From Gonatopus flavifemur (lineage: Eukaryota > Arthropoda > Insecta > Hymenoptera > Dryinidae): DNA of 64,000 nucleotides. Positions within the stretch are counted from its first letter, which is position 1. Each line of letters opens with the position of its first letter. The translations under genes and the position numbers were made by a program. The DNA lies in the NCBI GenBank assembly GCA_018340375.1, contig JAFFJZ010000001.1, positions 64,968,001-65,032,000 of the forward strand. Direction: 5' to 3'. The notes under the pieces were generated by a model that worked only from the letters and a program-made list of their open reading frames with translations, did not search any database and was not told where the DNA came from. Positions 21,140-31,654 of this stretch are shown in pieces.

Positions 21140-23843
21140 CGTGAGGTCAGCTTCGCGTACGGTCAACCGAGGAATACGTAACGCGAAGCTGTGTACGGTG
21201 TACCAAGAGCTTGGAAGAAAAAGAGGCAAAAGAAGAAATTCAATAGGATGAAAATGAATCCAAAGAGAAAGAGAAAGAGGAAGAAATCGATGTCGGGTCT
21301 CGGTCCTGCGAACGAAGGGAAAATCGAAACGAGGAAATGGAGATGCCCTCACGACGTGTCCTCGTTGCTACCGATGACATCGTGGCAAACCCCTGAACAA
21401 CAACAACAACAGCAACAACAGCAACTACGACAACGACAACTGGAAGATATCTCGAAACCTTGGAGGAGAAAAAGATTCAGAAAATTTCGGAGAAGAGGAA
21501 GAGAAGGAGCTCTCTTTTTGAGTAATAATAACGATAAAGAGGATGCAAGATTCGTAGCTCTATCGTATCTTCGTCACCCTCCCGCTTGTCCATCCTCGTC
21601 CTACGATTGCTTCCAACTCGAAAGAAATATTTTTTTCAATGAAATGTGTATCGGTAACAATAATAACAATAATAACAACAACAACAACAATTTATTCCCC
21701 GAGGTGCAGGGATTTATTTTTGCGACTTTAAGGTAACGATTGCTTACCAAATAGAGAAAAGATACGATGATATTCGAGTTCCGAGACGAAGAAGAAGAAT
21801 CGTTTTCCTTCCGAGCAGTTCTCAATTTTGTTCCTGTCATTTGTGTATTCGATTCAACAACTGCTTCGGTTTACAACGATTCTCTCTCTTTTCTCTTCTC
21901 TTCTCCAGTTGTCGCGTGCGCATTTAATATCGTCTGGATATAATTCATTAGAAAAATCCCCTCGAGTTTCGCTAGAAGCGCGATCATTAACGTGCATTTA
22001 TTGTATACCAGTGTAAATAACACCTGTACATAGAAAGAAAAAGCGAGAAAGGAAAAAATGGCAAGAAGAGATTCATGTGCGTATAAACTGTGGAATGTTT
22101 TGCGTGAGAGATGAATGTTGTACATCGTAGGATGAATGCGTTGTAAAAAGAGAAAAAACAAAAAAAGGAAGATTACCCAAGATGAAAAAAGTATGATGAT
22201 CAAAGGAGGAATAGAGTTTGTTGGTTCGTTCGTTTGTTTTTTGTTTTTTTTTTTTTCCAGAAAGAGAAAAAAGAAAAATCTATTCTTCTTTGTAATACTT
22301 GTACGCGGCGGGTCTCGAGATGAGATACAAATTTATTACACAAAAGTCATCTTGTAAATAGCGATTCTGTGTTTCTTATTGATTACATCGCTCCAATTGG
22401 AATAAGATTTCATTATTATATATACAAAAAGGAAGAAAAGAAAAAAATGATCACGCGTGTATTGTTGTTCGGCCTTATCTGTGTTCTTAAGTTATTTATC
22501 GCTCCCCCAATCGTATATTTATTCTATTCCTTATCGAAACTTATATATGTATATGTTCTCGGGTGTACGTGCGCACACGTATTCTTAAGCGAACGAATGT
22601 GTGACTAAATGATTAAGAAATTAACGTTATGCGTTGTATAGATAATTCAAAGTTTCGTTACCCTAATAATTACACCACTGTGAACTGTTGTTTTCAATAT
22701 TTAATTTCGAATTTTCTGCATAAAGATTCACAAAATGAGAAAGTGAAGAGAGAATTAACTAAGATTATGTAGCATATAAAGTTATGAAAGTGAGAGCAAA
22801 TAAGAGTGATGAACGATGCTAGTCAATTAATACCCACGAGGTAGCTACGCAAAGCTCTTAACTTGAGATATATATATATGTATATCTCGAGTTAACCCAC
22901 TTTAACCCTTAAGGAAAATAAAGACTGCATAAGGCAGATGAGGTACAGAGAGAAGAAGAAGAAGGAGGAAATAGTTTAGAGAAGTTCGGTACCGCGAAAA
23001 TGGCAGAGAGAGTACTTTAAGAGGAACTCGCGTAATGTGAATATCCAACAAAGTGAAGATGACAAAGAGAACAGTATCTTCTCATCGTCTATGATATTCG
23101 TATTATTTTATCGATTAAAAATGTTTTGTCTTTATATAAACGTTTAAGAAAAATCATTGAAATTCAAACGAGGAAGATAATCTACTCGTTTTTCTCTCTC
23201 TCTGAATCTTTTCTCCTGATGCTCCAACAAATTTATCCCCACGAATCGATAATCATTTTTATTTATTAATTTATTAGTTTTGTTTTTTCTTCCACGAATT
23301 GAATGATAATATGATTCATTATAGCAAAAGATCAGTCAATATTCCTTGTGGGTATATGGTTGTATGTGGATGAACATATTCAAAGAATTTATGTTTGAAT
23401 ACGAGCAGAGAGCTGTATGTATGTGCGTGGTTTTGTTGTGTGTGTTGTGGATGTGAGTGTGTGTTATGAGTATAAAAGAGAGAGAGAGAGAGAGAAAAGG
23501 GAGACTGATATAATGAAAGGAAGGTAGCAGAGAAAGTGCATCGCGAGTTGTGGGTTTGACGCGCAAATTAAAATCCTGATTCTTGACTCTTTTTTTTTTT
23601 GTCGTTCTATACAAACAGATTTGTGTTTACCAAGAAGATTTGGGATACCGTTTAATAGGATTCTAAAGAGCGCGTCGAAACAACGAATAAGAGGCATTCA
23701 AGTAGGTGCGCGCGTGCACGCGAGTGGTTATATCAATAAAATCGACGAAAAAGGTTTAATTGTTATTTATAGTTAACTCACGGTCAGTCAAAAATGTCCA
23801 CAAACCAAAGAGGTGGAGCTAGTAAACAAATATTTCGTGTTTA

Positions 23844-23875
<32 letters not shown>

Positions 23876-26060
23876 ATTATTATTGTTAGAATCATCATTC
23901 ATTGTCATTATATTATTGTCATCATCATGAATCATCATCATCATCATCATAGTCAAAAAGAATAGAATTATCAATCAACAATGTTGTACAAACAGAGTTT
24001 TAAAGAGAATAATCTCGCTTATGTATTGAAAAATAATGAATTTTCAAGAGAGAAAGAAAAAACGGTATATATTTATTCTTATCTTTTGTTAAAAAGGCTA
24101 ATCAAATTGAATCTTCGTTCGATTATCGTTCAACGACATTCCCTTTGTCTCGAAATACTGAAAAACAAAAAAAGAAGAAGAAGAAGAAGAATTGAAAAAT
24201 TGTGTATAAAATATACTGCGAGATATGTAAATATTTCTTGAAATTTGTACTATCGTGATACAAATGACGAATTCTCTCGTTGACGTGGAAGCAAAGATTA
24301 CCTTCGGTATCTTTCTTATAGCACTCGAGAAAACAAGCAGGTGCGTATTCCTCGCGTGGAAAGGAACCAGACAGGTGGAGCTATTAAAGAGCAATGTTCT
24401 CCCGGTTGAATTCAAAGGAATTTCATACTTTACGCCATCTTCGTTCTATCAAGAGTACGGATCATTGTCTCAAAGTTTTCGAATTAATGCAAATTTTTCA
24501 AAGACTTTTGTCGAAAATACAAGTTTAAAAATCTGAAAAATATATTTTGTTGAATATACATAGAGAGAAAAAAAAAGATATGCAGTAAGATGATATTTAT
24601 TTATTATTTTTTTTTTCTAATTTTATAAATGTTGTCCAGAAGATTTTTAAAGAATATCAACAATGTGTTTAAACAGATGCCTGACCAATGATGTCAGATT
24701 TATTAAAAATCTGTGTTTTGTTATTTTTGTTGTACAGAATAAGAATGTTGAGCATTCGAATTGTAGGAAAGAAAATTGAAGACACATAACACGAATTTTA
24801 CCAAATTTTTAATCTTTGGTCGAGTCCTTTTTTAAAAACATTATATATTTCATCTTTGGATTTCTCTTAAATCCACGCACTAAAAGTATCGATAGATGAA
24901 TCTCTGTCGTACAGAGAAACACTTGAATAAAGTAAAAGATAAAAATTGATTTTCAATAGAATTCTTACTGCAATCTTTCACCTGGAATTTTGCGTAAAGT
25001 GTTCTTGTATATGAAAATTACCATGAGACCGTGAACCGATGAATGAATTTATCTCTGCTTTCACGTCCGAAGAGTAAATAATAAAACAAATAACAATCAT
25101 CAACCAAAGAATCCATGAAGAACAACAGAAAGTTCATAAAATAAATGATGAAAAAAATTCGATTGAGGAAAAAAAGCTACGGAAAATACCTACGATTCAA
25201 ACGATATTTTCATATGAAAAAAAAATGTATCTTTCAAAGTGCAATATTCACTTAAAATTGTATAAAATATCAGAAACGATATAAAATTATTGTAGAAAAT
25301 AAGATGTCTCATGGAAATTTTCACTTGTATGTTTTTTATATAATATAATAATATTTTTCACAGACTACCGTATTTCTAGTTCACAATAAAAAAGAAGGGA
25401 AGAAAATATTACAACAGTCTGTACCAAATTATCGTGTAAATCCAATCGAAGATTACGCACGATTGTTAGAGAGTTAATTTTAAGCATTGTCATTGTAAAG
25501 TAAAAGCATGAAAAGGAAAATAAATGTTTCTGTAAAATCTGTACTGCCAGCGACTGAAATGATTATTGTAGAACGTAATAAGTTTTAAGTTTGAGAAAAT
25601 CCAATCAAGGTTGTAAATCACTAAATAGACGAAGAAAATAAGTAAATGTGAAAATCAATCAGTTCAAAGAAAATTAAAAAGAACCGAGTAAGCATCATCG
25701 TTTCGGTATATCGCCACACATCTATCTAAAATAAAATGCATTTAATTCATATAAATTCTTGTATCGTTTGTTTATTTCTCCCTATGATCGTTGTTTCGTT
25801 CGATGGGTTGTTCAAACAGACGTCGACGCGTTGAATTTTATCCATTTTTTGTCGTTTTTATTTATTAAAAATATATTTCAAGTGTCAATGATTGAATCGA
25901 TTATCCATGATTACACGAGTTTTTATCACTGAATAAATCACAAAATCGTGAATTTTCAATCTGAACTTGAATTTGTTTCCCTGCTTCCAAACTCGAATAG
26001 ATACATTCGTTTATACAGTTCCGATATGGGCATATTACAAGTTCGGTTACTTGAAGGGAT
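21140..26060. other. Long AT-rich tail downstream of rhomboid, probable 3' UTR at its start
   Basis: No homologous protein is recognisable. The open frame right after the rhomboid stop (21191-21736) is rich in Lys/Arg and in CAA/CAG and AAC runs (about 21399-21430 and 21657-21690), which reads as low-complexity 3' UTR rather than protein. Microsatellites occur at about 23477-23497 (AG), 23846-23872 (ATT) and 23923-23951 (ATC/CAT). Several AATAAA hexamers are present (for example near 22915 and 25731), so the transcript end cannot be fixed. Confidence 0.4.
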
Positions 26061-26063
26061 CCT

Positions 26064-26248
26064 AGGCGGCGTGGTAGCAGCCAAATCATTCATGACAAAC
26101 TACGGGCAAATGCTTCAATCTCATCGAAATATTGCTCTTTACAATATTTATACTTAAATCAGAGAAGTGCTGTACACAGCGATATTCTGATAGAATTGAA
26201 TCGTTTGCCCGTAGTTTGTTATAAACGATTCGACTGCTGCCACGCCTT
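26064..26248. mobile_element. Inverted-repeat element downstream of Clp1
   Basis: Arms of about 70 bp pair. The left begins AGGCGGCGTGGTAGCAGCC and the right, read inward, AAGGCGTGGCAGCAGTCG. Both contain ACAAACTACGGGCAAA. The centre is near 26155. Non-coding, about 185 bp. It sits about 375 bp beyond the Clp1 stop on the 3' side of that gene. Confidence 0.7.
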
Positions 26249-26624
26249 AACATCATCACCTTTGACATTTATCGTGTAAATATTAAAAATTAGTCTTAGA
26301 TGAATCTTATAAATTGATTATATCAAAAACATTGTTTGAGAAGATACCAGTGACGAAGCATTAGCTACATCTTTTTAGACAAATTATTAAAAAATTAATC
26401 GAAATATCACTCTGTATAGATCATCGAAGAAGATCTCTACAGAGCGATATTTCAAATGTATTGAACAATTTAGTTCAAGAAATTAATTACAATTTTTCAC
26501 AGTTACAAGAATTTAAAAGAGCTTTTTGGAATTTGTCAGGAAAAATGTGGGTAGTACACTTCACAGCACTGGTATCCCTTCAAATTACGGAATTTATTTG
26601 TCGTTCTAACTACTAAAAATATAT

Positions 26625-28072
26625 TTAATGACTATCCATGAATTGAATATCCGACAATAACAAAACGGTGTTCGGCAATGGCCTAGGTTGAGGACTAAGT
26701 ACAGTGAAGGTTTGTCTTTCTACGTCAACGTTCGTCCTGAAAAGAAGAATAAACATGAATTGTTGACAAAAGATGGAAGAAGTAGCGAAATATACTTACA
26801 CACAAACAAATCCAGCTACGTTTGTCTGAACGACGTCATCTTCTGGAGAATCGGCAAAAGAAACTGATAATAAATGATGTAACAAATTAGGGCCTGGCGT
26901 AATAGCGACAAGCTTAGTAAGATTATCCTCCGCTTTCATTCCCAAAGGCATGCAAGAAGCTGGAAGTACAGGAGCTCCAATTTTATGTAATCTAGCTTCG
27001 CTCCATTTCACCTCCAAACTGTGCGGATACAAAGGAGTTCTGGAACCATAAAAGTATTCTCTGACTCCTTGATCCCGTGCTTCGTTCCTCTGCTGTTGAC
27101 TTCTCTCCACCACACCGCCGCTTTTAGGTAAAAATACAACTTTGACGAAGTCTGGCATATCCCTAACCAGTTCGTTGTACAATCTCTCTTGATCCAACAC
27201 TAATATAGCATCCACTTCGAACGCTTGCGCGGCATGAGTTAGTAGTTTATAACCATCCCCTTTGACCCAACCGCACGTATTGATCACTATTCCGGACACT
27301 CTCGCTTTTTTATTAGCTTGAAGTCTGTCGGAACAAACTTCCGCTAGACGAGAAACTAAAAGATTATAAAGAGCGGTATTCGTTCCCGGGCTCTTATGTC
27401 CAAAATGAAAAACCAGCGGCGCTTGTTGACTGAATCCTTCCACCACGTTGGCGGGCCTTTCCACCAACAACGCTCCTATCGTACCAGGAATAGCTATATG
27501 TCCCTGGCCAACGTCGAGATCGACGAAGATCGGTCTCCTGCCCATTCTCACGGCATAATTCAATAGCAATCTGCATAACGTAGATTTACCAACGTCGCAT
27601 GGACCAACGACCATCGTGATGGGACCTCTAGAATCTTCTTTCTCTGCGGCTTCTCTTAAACGCTCCATAGCGGCGTGACAATTCAAATACAGACCCATAG
27701 GAGTTTCTTTGGCTACGTAAATCACGTCAGTTTTTCCAACGAGTTCTACCGTACATCCCTGCCACGTGAAAACCGCCACTTTGGCTCCTGTCGTGAATTC
27801 ATACTTTTTTCCTTTGACCAGTTCGGTACCAAAAACTTCGGCAAAGCCACTTTTCAACTGGAATCAAATTTGAAATTGTGATCAATGATTATTCTTTAGG
27901 GAAGAAAAGAGGAGTAGGAATTATTATTGGAAATTTCTTTGAGGTTAAAGTGTGAGATTAATTACGTTACCTCTACTGTGACTTTTTCATTTCTACTTTC
28001 TATTTCGAATCGTAATTCACAATCTGGATCCAATTTGAATTCTTGAGTCTGGGATGATCTTTCATCTGTCAT
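26625..28072 (-). CDS. Clp1: Polynucleotide 5'-hydroxyl kinase CLP1
   Basis: CLP1 phosphorylates RNA 5'-hydroxyl ends and is a subunit of mRNA cleavage factor II and of the tRNA splicing endonuclease complex in the nucleus (Drosophila crowded by cid). Exons on the minus strand are 28072-27971, 27857-26800 and 26736-26625. They join in frame at phases 0 and 2 to give 423 residues, the usual length. The N-terminal domain starts [12 protein letters not shown]. Walker A is GPCDVGKS at about residues 119-126, followed by [24 protein letters not shown] and [11 protein letters not shown], all family signatures. The last exon gives [12 protein letters not shown] and ends FMDSH. The long middle exon reads into an in-frame stop just past a GTAAGT donor at 26799. 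Using that stop would drop the conserved C-terminus, so the spliced form is preferred. Walker A has Cys where human CLP1 has Thr (from memory). Confidence 0.96.
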
Positions 28073-28405
28073 CTTGTACACAGATTTGGAGGAGTCTCAG
28101 ATCCGATTGATTTTGACACTAATAAACAGTGGTAAACTTAAATCTAACCTCAATTCTATGGTCGTCAGAGTGACCAACTGAAGATTGGCTTAAATTCAGG
28201 GCTTCGATCTGGAGAATTTTGTTTTTTTCTGATTGATCATTCTAGTCTAAAATATCATGTGATTGAGTGATTCCTTTGTAGAAAAGTGAAGAGTGTCATC
28301 CATTGAACTATATAACATACTGGAAAGAGCATTGGCGGAATTTCCTATAGGATGGAAGAAGAGATCTTTTTCGTCTAGGGATCCTTTGATGAGGGATCGG
28401 ACAAT

Positions 28406-28571
28406 CAGGCTGGCCTCCCATGGACCGGAATTCGTTCCGGCGGAATGAAAATTGAACCAATGCACAATTTGTTATAGATTTCTGATAGAACGCTCTAAAA
28501 GAAATTGTGAAAGCGATTGGTTTAAAGTCATTCCGCCGGAACGAATTATGGTCCATGGGAGAGTAGCCTCA
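28406..28571. mobile_element. Foldback A, Clp1-Ptp69D intergenic cluster
   Basis: Left arm CAGGCTGGCCTCCCATGGAC; right arm, read inward, TGAGGCTACTCTCCCATGGA. Pairing continues through GAATTCGTTCCGGCGGAATG and the TTGAACCAAT/ATTGGTTTAA blocks. Non-coding. It abuts foldback B, which has related ends. Confidence 0.8.
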
Positions 28572-28723
28572 GGCTGGTCTCCCATGCAACTGGATTGTCC
28601 GGAACGGAACGATCCTAATTGGTAGAATAATAGTTTCATTTGGATATAAGTATCAAAACACTAGGGATCCACCAATTATGAGCGTTCCGTTCCAGACAAT
28701 CCGGTTGTATGGGAGACCAGCCT
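28571..28723. mobile_element. Foldback B, same terminal family as A
   Basis: Left arm AGGCTGGTCTCCCATGCAAC; right arm read inward AGGCTGGTCTCCCATACAAC. The arms continue with CGGAACGGAACG and TCCTAATTGG. A and B share GGCTGG(C/T)CTCCCAT ends but differ inside, so the ends look like the unit recognised for mobility. Confidence 0.8.
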
Positions 28724-28747
28724 CAGACTCTTTATTGCTTTGGAGTA

Positions 28748-28958
28748 TAGTCGGTGTAACAAGTCCGTTGAATTCTAACGGGAATATCTTCAAATAATAT
28801 GCGTTATTGCTGTTATCTAAGAATTTCTAATCCATTCGAATGATAGAAGAAACATATATGAAGGTATACAATCAAAGAAAAATATTAAAAATCCATTAAT
28901 AACAACGTATTCGAAGATATTTCCGTTAGAACTGTGAACGGATTTGTTACACCGACTG
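28748..28958. mobile_element. Tc1/mariner-type miniature element, copy 1
   Basis: The ends are (C/T)AGTCGGTGTAAC and GTTACACCGACTG, each flanked by TA (28746-28747 and 28959-28960). The inner arms AGTCCGTTGAATTCTAACGG and its near-complement extend the palindrome. The interior is nearly identical to copy 2 at 30087-30494. TA flanks indicate Tc1/mariner-type insertion. Non-coding, 211 bp. Confidence 0.85.
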
Positions 28959-29086
28959 TACATGGCCTGGGAGGGGGGGGGGGGGTAGTATGCAATAAGT
29001 TAGGGGTCAATAGGCCCGAAAGGAAATAGTCCCGGAAGGCAATTGTCCATAATGAAATGCCCCGAATGAAATTACGCCCGAAAAAA

Positions 29087-29214
29087 CGGGTGTATGTCAA
29101 AGATTCGAATTGTAAATGTTCCGAAACCTTAGTTGAAAACGATAGCAACGTACAACCTCTTTATTCAACCAAGGTTTCGAAACATTTATAATTCGAATCT
29201 TTGACATACACCCG
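29087..29214. repeat. Inner palindrome, arms about 50 bp
   Basis: Left arm CGGGTGTATGTCAAAGATTC; the right arm is its complement ending TTTGACATACACCCG. Pairing continues through TTCGAAT and the TTCCGAAACC/GGTTTCGAAA block. It interrupts the left arm of the composite foldback at 29000-29890. Confidence 0.85.
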
Positions 29215-29223
29215 AAAGTACCC

Positions 29224-29612
29224 GGATGGAAGCCAAATCAACGAAATCAGTGTTTGACAGAGCAGAGATGAGTGGAGAGATTACTAACGTGATACTGAAA
29301 TCGTGGTATGGTTTTTGGACTAGCGACATCACGCGGCAATGATACCAACTAACAAATAAAAATTTGATGATTGCTCAGATCGAACGGAATTCCTGAAATC
29401 CAATGGAATTAACCAATCAGTGTGGTTCCACTTTTTAGTTGGTATCATTGCCGCATGATGTCGCTAGTCCAAAGACCATACCACGATTTCGGTATTACGT
29501 TAGCAATCTCTCCACTCATCTCTGGACGGAGTTTGAAAAGAGAGAGTGTGACGTATCTGTCTTTTCAACCGATTTTTTGTTGATTTGGTTTTTCGTTAAT
29601 TTGGTCCCCATT
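29224..29612. repeat. Inner foldback with CCAAATCAACG ends, copy 1
   Basis: Left arm GGATGGAAGCCAAATCAACG; right end read inward GAATGGGGACCAAATTAACG. Its internal words (CAGTGTTTG, and AGAGAGTGTGACGTAT near 29545) match the element at 29742-29868, so these are two copies of one family. It is interrupted by the palindrome at 29265-29525. Confidence 0.7.
29265..29525. repeat. Palindrome nested inside 29224-29612
   Basis: Arms of about 90 bp: AGAGATGAGTGGAGAGATTA at left pairs with the complement ending CTCTCCACTCATCTCT at right. The inner portion TTAGTTGGTATCATTGCCGC (29435 on) pairs with GCGGCAATGATACCAACTAA (29332-29351). The spacer between the arms is about 80 bp. Arms match almost perfectly, which suggests recent origin or gene conversion between arms. 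Confidence 0.85.
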
Positions 29613-29741
29613 CAAAAACCCCACGTGTTTCTAGCCGTGCTCCAGTCACCGCAATAGTTACCAATTTGTTTTCGGGGCTAATTTCATTCGGGACTATTCC
29701 ATTATGAACAATTGCCTTTTGGGACTATTCCTTTCCGGGTC

Positions 29742-29868
29742 GGATGGGGGCCAAATCAACGAAAAACCAAATCAACGAAAAGTTAGTTGAAAAGAGAGAT
29801 ACGTCACACTATCTCTTTCCAAACACTGATTTCGTTGATTTGTCTTTTCGTTGATTTGGCCCCCATCC
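29742..29868. repeat. CCAAATCAACG foldback, copy 2
   Basis: The ends are GGATGGGGGCCAAATCAACG and its exact complement ending GGCCCCCATCC. The shared inner words CAAATCAACGAAA and CGTCACACT link it to 29224-29612. It interrupts the right arm of the composite foldback. Confidence 0.85.
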
Positions 29869-29894
29869 TCCGGGTCTATTGACCCCTACCATGC

Positions 29895-29975
29895 AATAAG
29901 CCCAACTGGTAATAAACCCGGATGACACTTAGGCCCGACTGCATTTAACTCGAATGACAGTTGACCCGGCTAATT
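29895..29975. repeat. Degenerate tandem of about 18-20 bp units containing CCCGA
   Basis: Successive units read roughly AAGCCCAACTGGTAAT, AAACCCGGATGACACTT, AGGCCCGACTGCATTT, AACTCGAATGACAGTT and GACCCGGCTAATTA. Similar units occur in the arms at 29010-29080, around 30700-30770, and at 31650-31710 with its mirror at 32365-32435. This minisatellite-like phrase is therefore a component of several foldbacks here. Confidence 0.6.
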
Positions 29976-30086
29976 ATGGAAATATAATTAAATAAAATGG
30001 AAAATTAATCGAAATCAAAGCGTAATTAACTTTTAATCTATACATCTTTGCAGTAAAAGGTTGAATAAGCTTTGGTCGGTCAGTTA

Positions 30087-30494
30087 CAGTCGGTCAGTGT
30101 TGCGATATTCCCCAATGTGGGAAATCGCAGCTTGGTCACGTGACTACATTTTGCACCAACACATGTGAGCACTCTTATCGGTGAACCGCTCACCTACAAG
30201 AATGCTCGCGTGTGTTAGTACGAAACCTAGTCACGTGACTGAGGGGAATATCCCACATAGGGGAATATCGCAACACTGCAGTCGGTGTAACGGTGTAAGT
30301 CCGTTGAATTCTAACGGAAATATCTTTATATAATATGCGTTATTGGTGTTATCTCAGAATTTCTAATCCATCTGAATGATAGAAGGAACATATATGAAGG
30401 CATACAATCGAAGAAAAATATTAAAAATTCATTAATAACCACGTATTCAAAGATACTTCCGTTAGAACTGTGAATGGACTTGTTACACCGACTG
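30087..30494. mobile_element. Tc1/mariner-type miniature element, copy 2, split by a hAT insertion
   Basis: Flanked by TA (30085-30086 and 30495-30496). The left end is cut after CAGTCGGT by the element at 30095-30278 and resumes as GTAACGGTGTAAGTCCGTTG. The right end is TTGTTACACCGACTG. The interior from about 30300 matches copy 1 at 28748-28958 over its length with scattered substitutions. Non-coding. Confidence 0.85.
30095..30278. mobile_element. hAT-type miniature element with exact 8-bp duplication
   Basis: The ends are CAGTGTTGCGATATTCCCC and the exact complement GGGGAATATCGCAACACTG. The 8-mer CAGTCGGT is duplicated on both sides (30087-30094 and 30279-30286) and is the terminal sequence of the element it entered. 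An 8-bp duplication and CAG-initial ends are hAT hallmarks. A second arm block GGTCACGTGACT pairs with AGTCACGTGACT. Length 184 bp. Confidence 0.9.
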
Positions 30495-30774
30495 TATAAT
30501 TATTTTGAGACCAGAGCTGGCTTCTCTGATTTATTCTGAATTTTTTGATCTAAAGATCATTGTCATTAATTGAATATTAATGATGTAAAACGTTTGAAGC
30601 GATTTAGTAGTTTTCTGGAGGGAAAAATCGACCAGAGGACACCCTTAAATCATATAAAAGTATCTAATAATTGATTTATACTAAAATTCATAATTTTTCA
30701 TTCGGGGTTATACAACTTCGGGCATATAGCCTTTTGGGTTTTTGAAATTCGAGCGTATGATTTTCAGGGCTTAT

Positions 30775-30962
30775 CCCAAATAGCACGATAGTTCCAAAAA
30801 CTAGATCTCATTGAATCCTTTCGGAATCACAAAATGAACTACTTATGACAAAAGGCAAATTGAATTCTCCAAGGACTCTATTCTGCTGACATCTCAGTGG
30901 TTCATTTTTTGATTCCGAAAAGATTCAATGAGATCGAGTTTTTGGAACTTTCGCTATTTGGG
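30775..30962. mobile_element. Palindromic element, CCCAAATAGC ends
   Basis: Left arm CCCAAATAGCACGATAGTTC; right arm read inward CCCAAATAGCGAAAGTTCCA. Pairing continues over AAAAACTAGATCTCATTGAA and TCTTTTCGGAATC-type sequence to a central loop near 30870. No coding capacity or clear target duplication. Confidence 0.75.
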
Positions 30963-31005
30963 TATGATACTCTCCCTTACAGCACAAGAGTTCTCGCAAA
31001 GAGCT

Positions 31006-31191
31006 CCCGTTATGCTAATCAATATGTATTAATTATGAATATTTTGAATTCAAAATGAACTCTTAATGAACAACTTAATGATCAGGAAGAATTCATATCA
31101 AGATTTCATAATGAATTCTGCGGGCATTCATTACGTTTTCATTCTGAATTGGAAATATTCAAAATGAAAACATTTCGATTAGCATAACGGG
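31006..31191. mobile_element. Small element with perfect 15-bp inverted ends
   Basis: The ends are CCCGTTATGCTAATC and GATTAGCATAACGGG. The interior is AT-rich with ATGAATATTTTGAATTC-like pairing. Length 186 bp. No target duplication longer than three bases is clear. Confidence 0.7.
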
Positions 31192-31371
31192 GACTATTCA
31201 AGAGGTCTTTAGGAAGTCTTTATAATTTCAAACTGGTCATTTGTGCTGGCTGGGCTGGGTGCTTCGAATCCTCTTAGGAGCATGCTCCGAGTCTATTTTT
31301 CAACCAATCGAAAAGTTGGAAAATTATTTTTGTTTGGTTGAAAAATTGGTAGCCACCAATAATCCCGACAT

Positions 31372-31654
31372 CAGGGGTATGACACTTCATATATTTGCAA
31401 TGTATAAACTATGTTCAGAGTTTATCCAATCCCCCCCGCACCACCACTCACCCCCGTTTTGCTAGGTGGCGACACTTGCATTTGTCATACGTCTCATAAA
31501 CCGAGGGAATTCAAATGTTTTGGGTGATGAAATTTCGCAGATTTCATATTATGACAAACGCAAGTGTCGCCACCTAGTCAGTTATAGAAATGAGGGGCAC
31601 AGAGGGGATCGGATAAAGTTTGTACACGTTTTGAGAGTAAGTGTCATACCCCTG
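31372..31654. mobile_element. hAT-type element inside the outer foldback, near-intact 8-bp duplication
   Basis: The ends are CAGGGGTATGACACTT and AAGTGTCATACCCCTG. Flanking 8-mers are CCCGACAT (31364-31371) and CCCGACAC (31655-31662), seven of eight identical. CAGGGGT ends and an 8-bp duplication fit hAT. It contains a further palindrome at 31465-31574. Open frames crossing it are not protein-like. Confidence 0.85.
31465..31574. mobile_element. TA-flanked palindrome within the hAT-type element
   Basis: The ends are GGTGGCGACACTTGCATTTG and its near-complement (CAAACGCAAGTGTCGCCACC), each flanked by TA and then an outer C/G (CTA...TAG). Length 110 bp. It is the third level of nesting: outer foldback, hAT-type element, this unit. 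Confidence 0.8.

Larger units (their letters stand above)
29000..29890. mobile_element. Composite foldback element with 10-bp target duplication
   Basis: The direct repeat ATGCAATAAG flanks the element exactly (28990-28999 and 29891-29900). The outer arms are TAGGGGTCAATAGGCCCGAA at left and, read inward from the right end, GGTAGGGGTCAATAGACCCG. Arm pairing resumes over GGAAATAGTCCCGGAAGGCA-type sequence (29018-29078 against 29668-29740). A 9-11 bp duplication with long inverted ends is typical of Mutator-like and foldback elements. The interior contains further palindromes at 29087-29214, 29224-29612 (itself containing 29265-29525) and 29742-29868, each interrupting one arm of the outer unit. 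No protein-coding content. Confidence 0.8.

Noticed and set aside
21191..21736. 181-codon frame with polyglutamine and polyasparagine after the rhomboid stop
   Set aside because: Lys/Arg-rich, with CAA and AAC runs; best explained as 3' UTR low complexity.
23477..23497. Short-period repeats as a possible CRISPR-like array
   Set aside because: They are simple AG/ATT/CAT microsatellites without spacers, in a eukaryotic genome.
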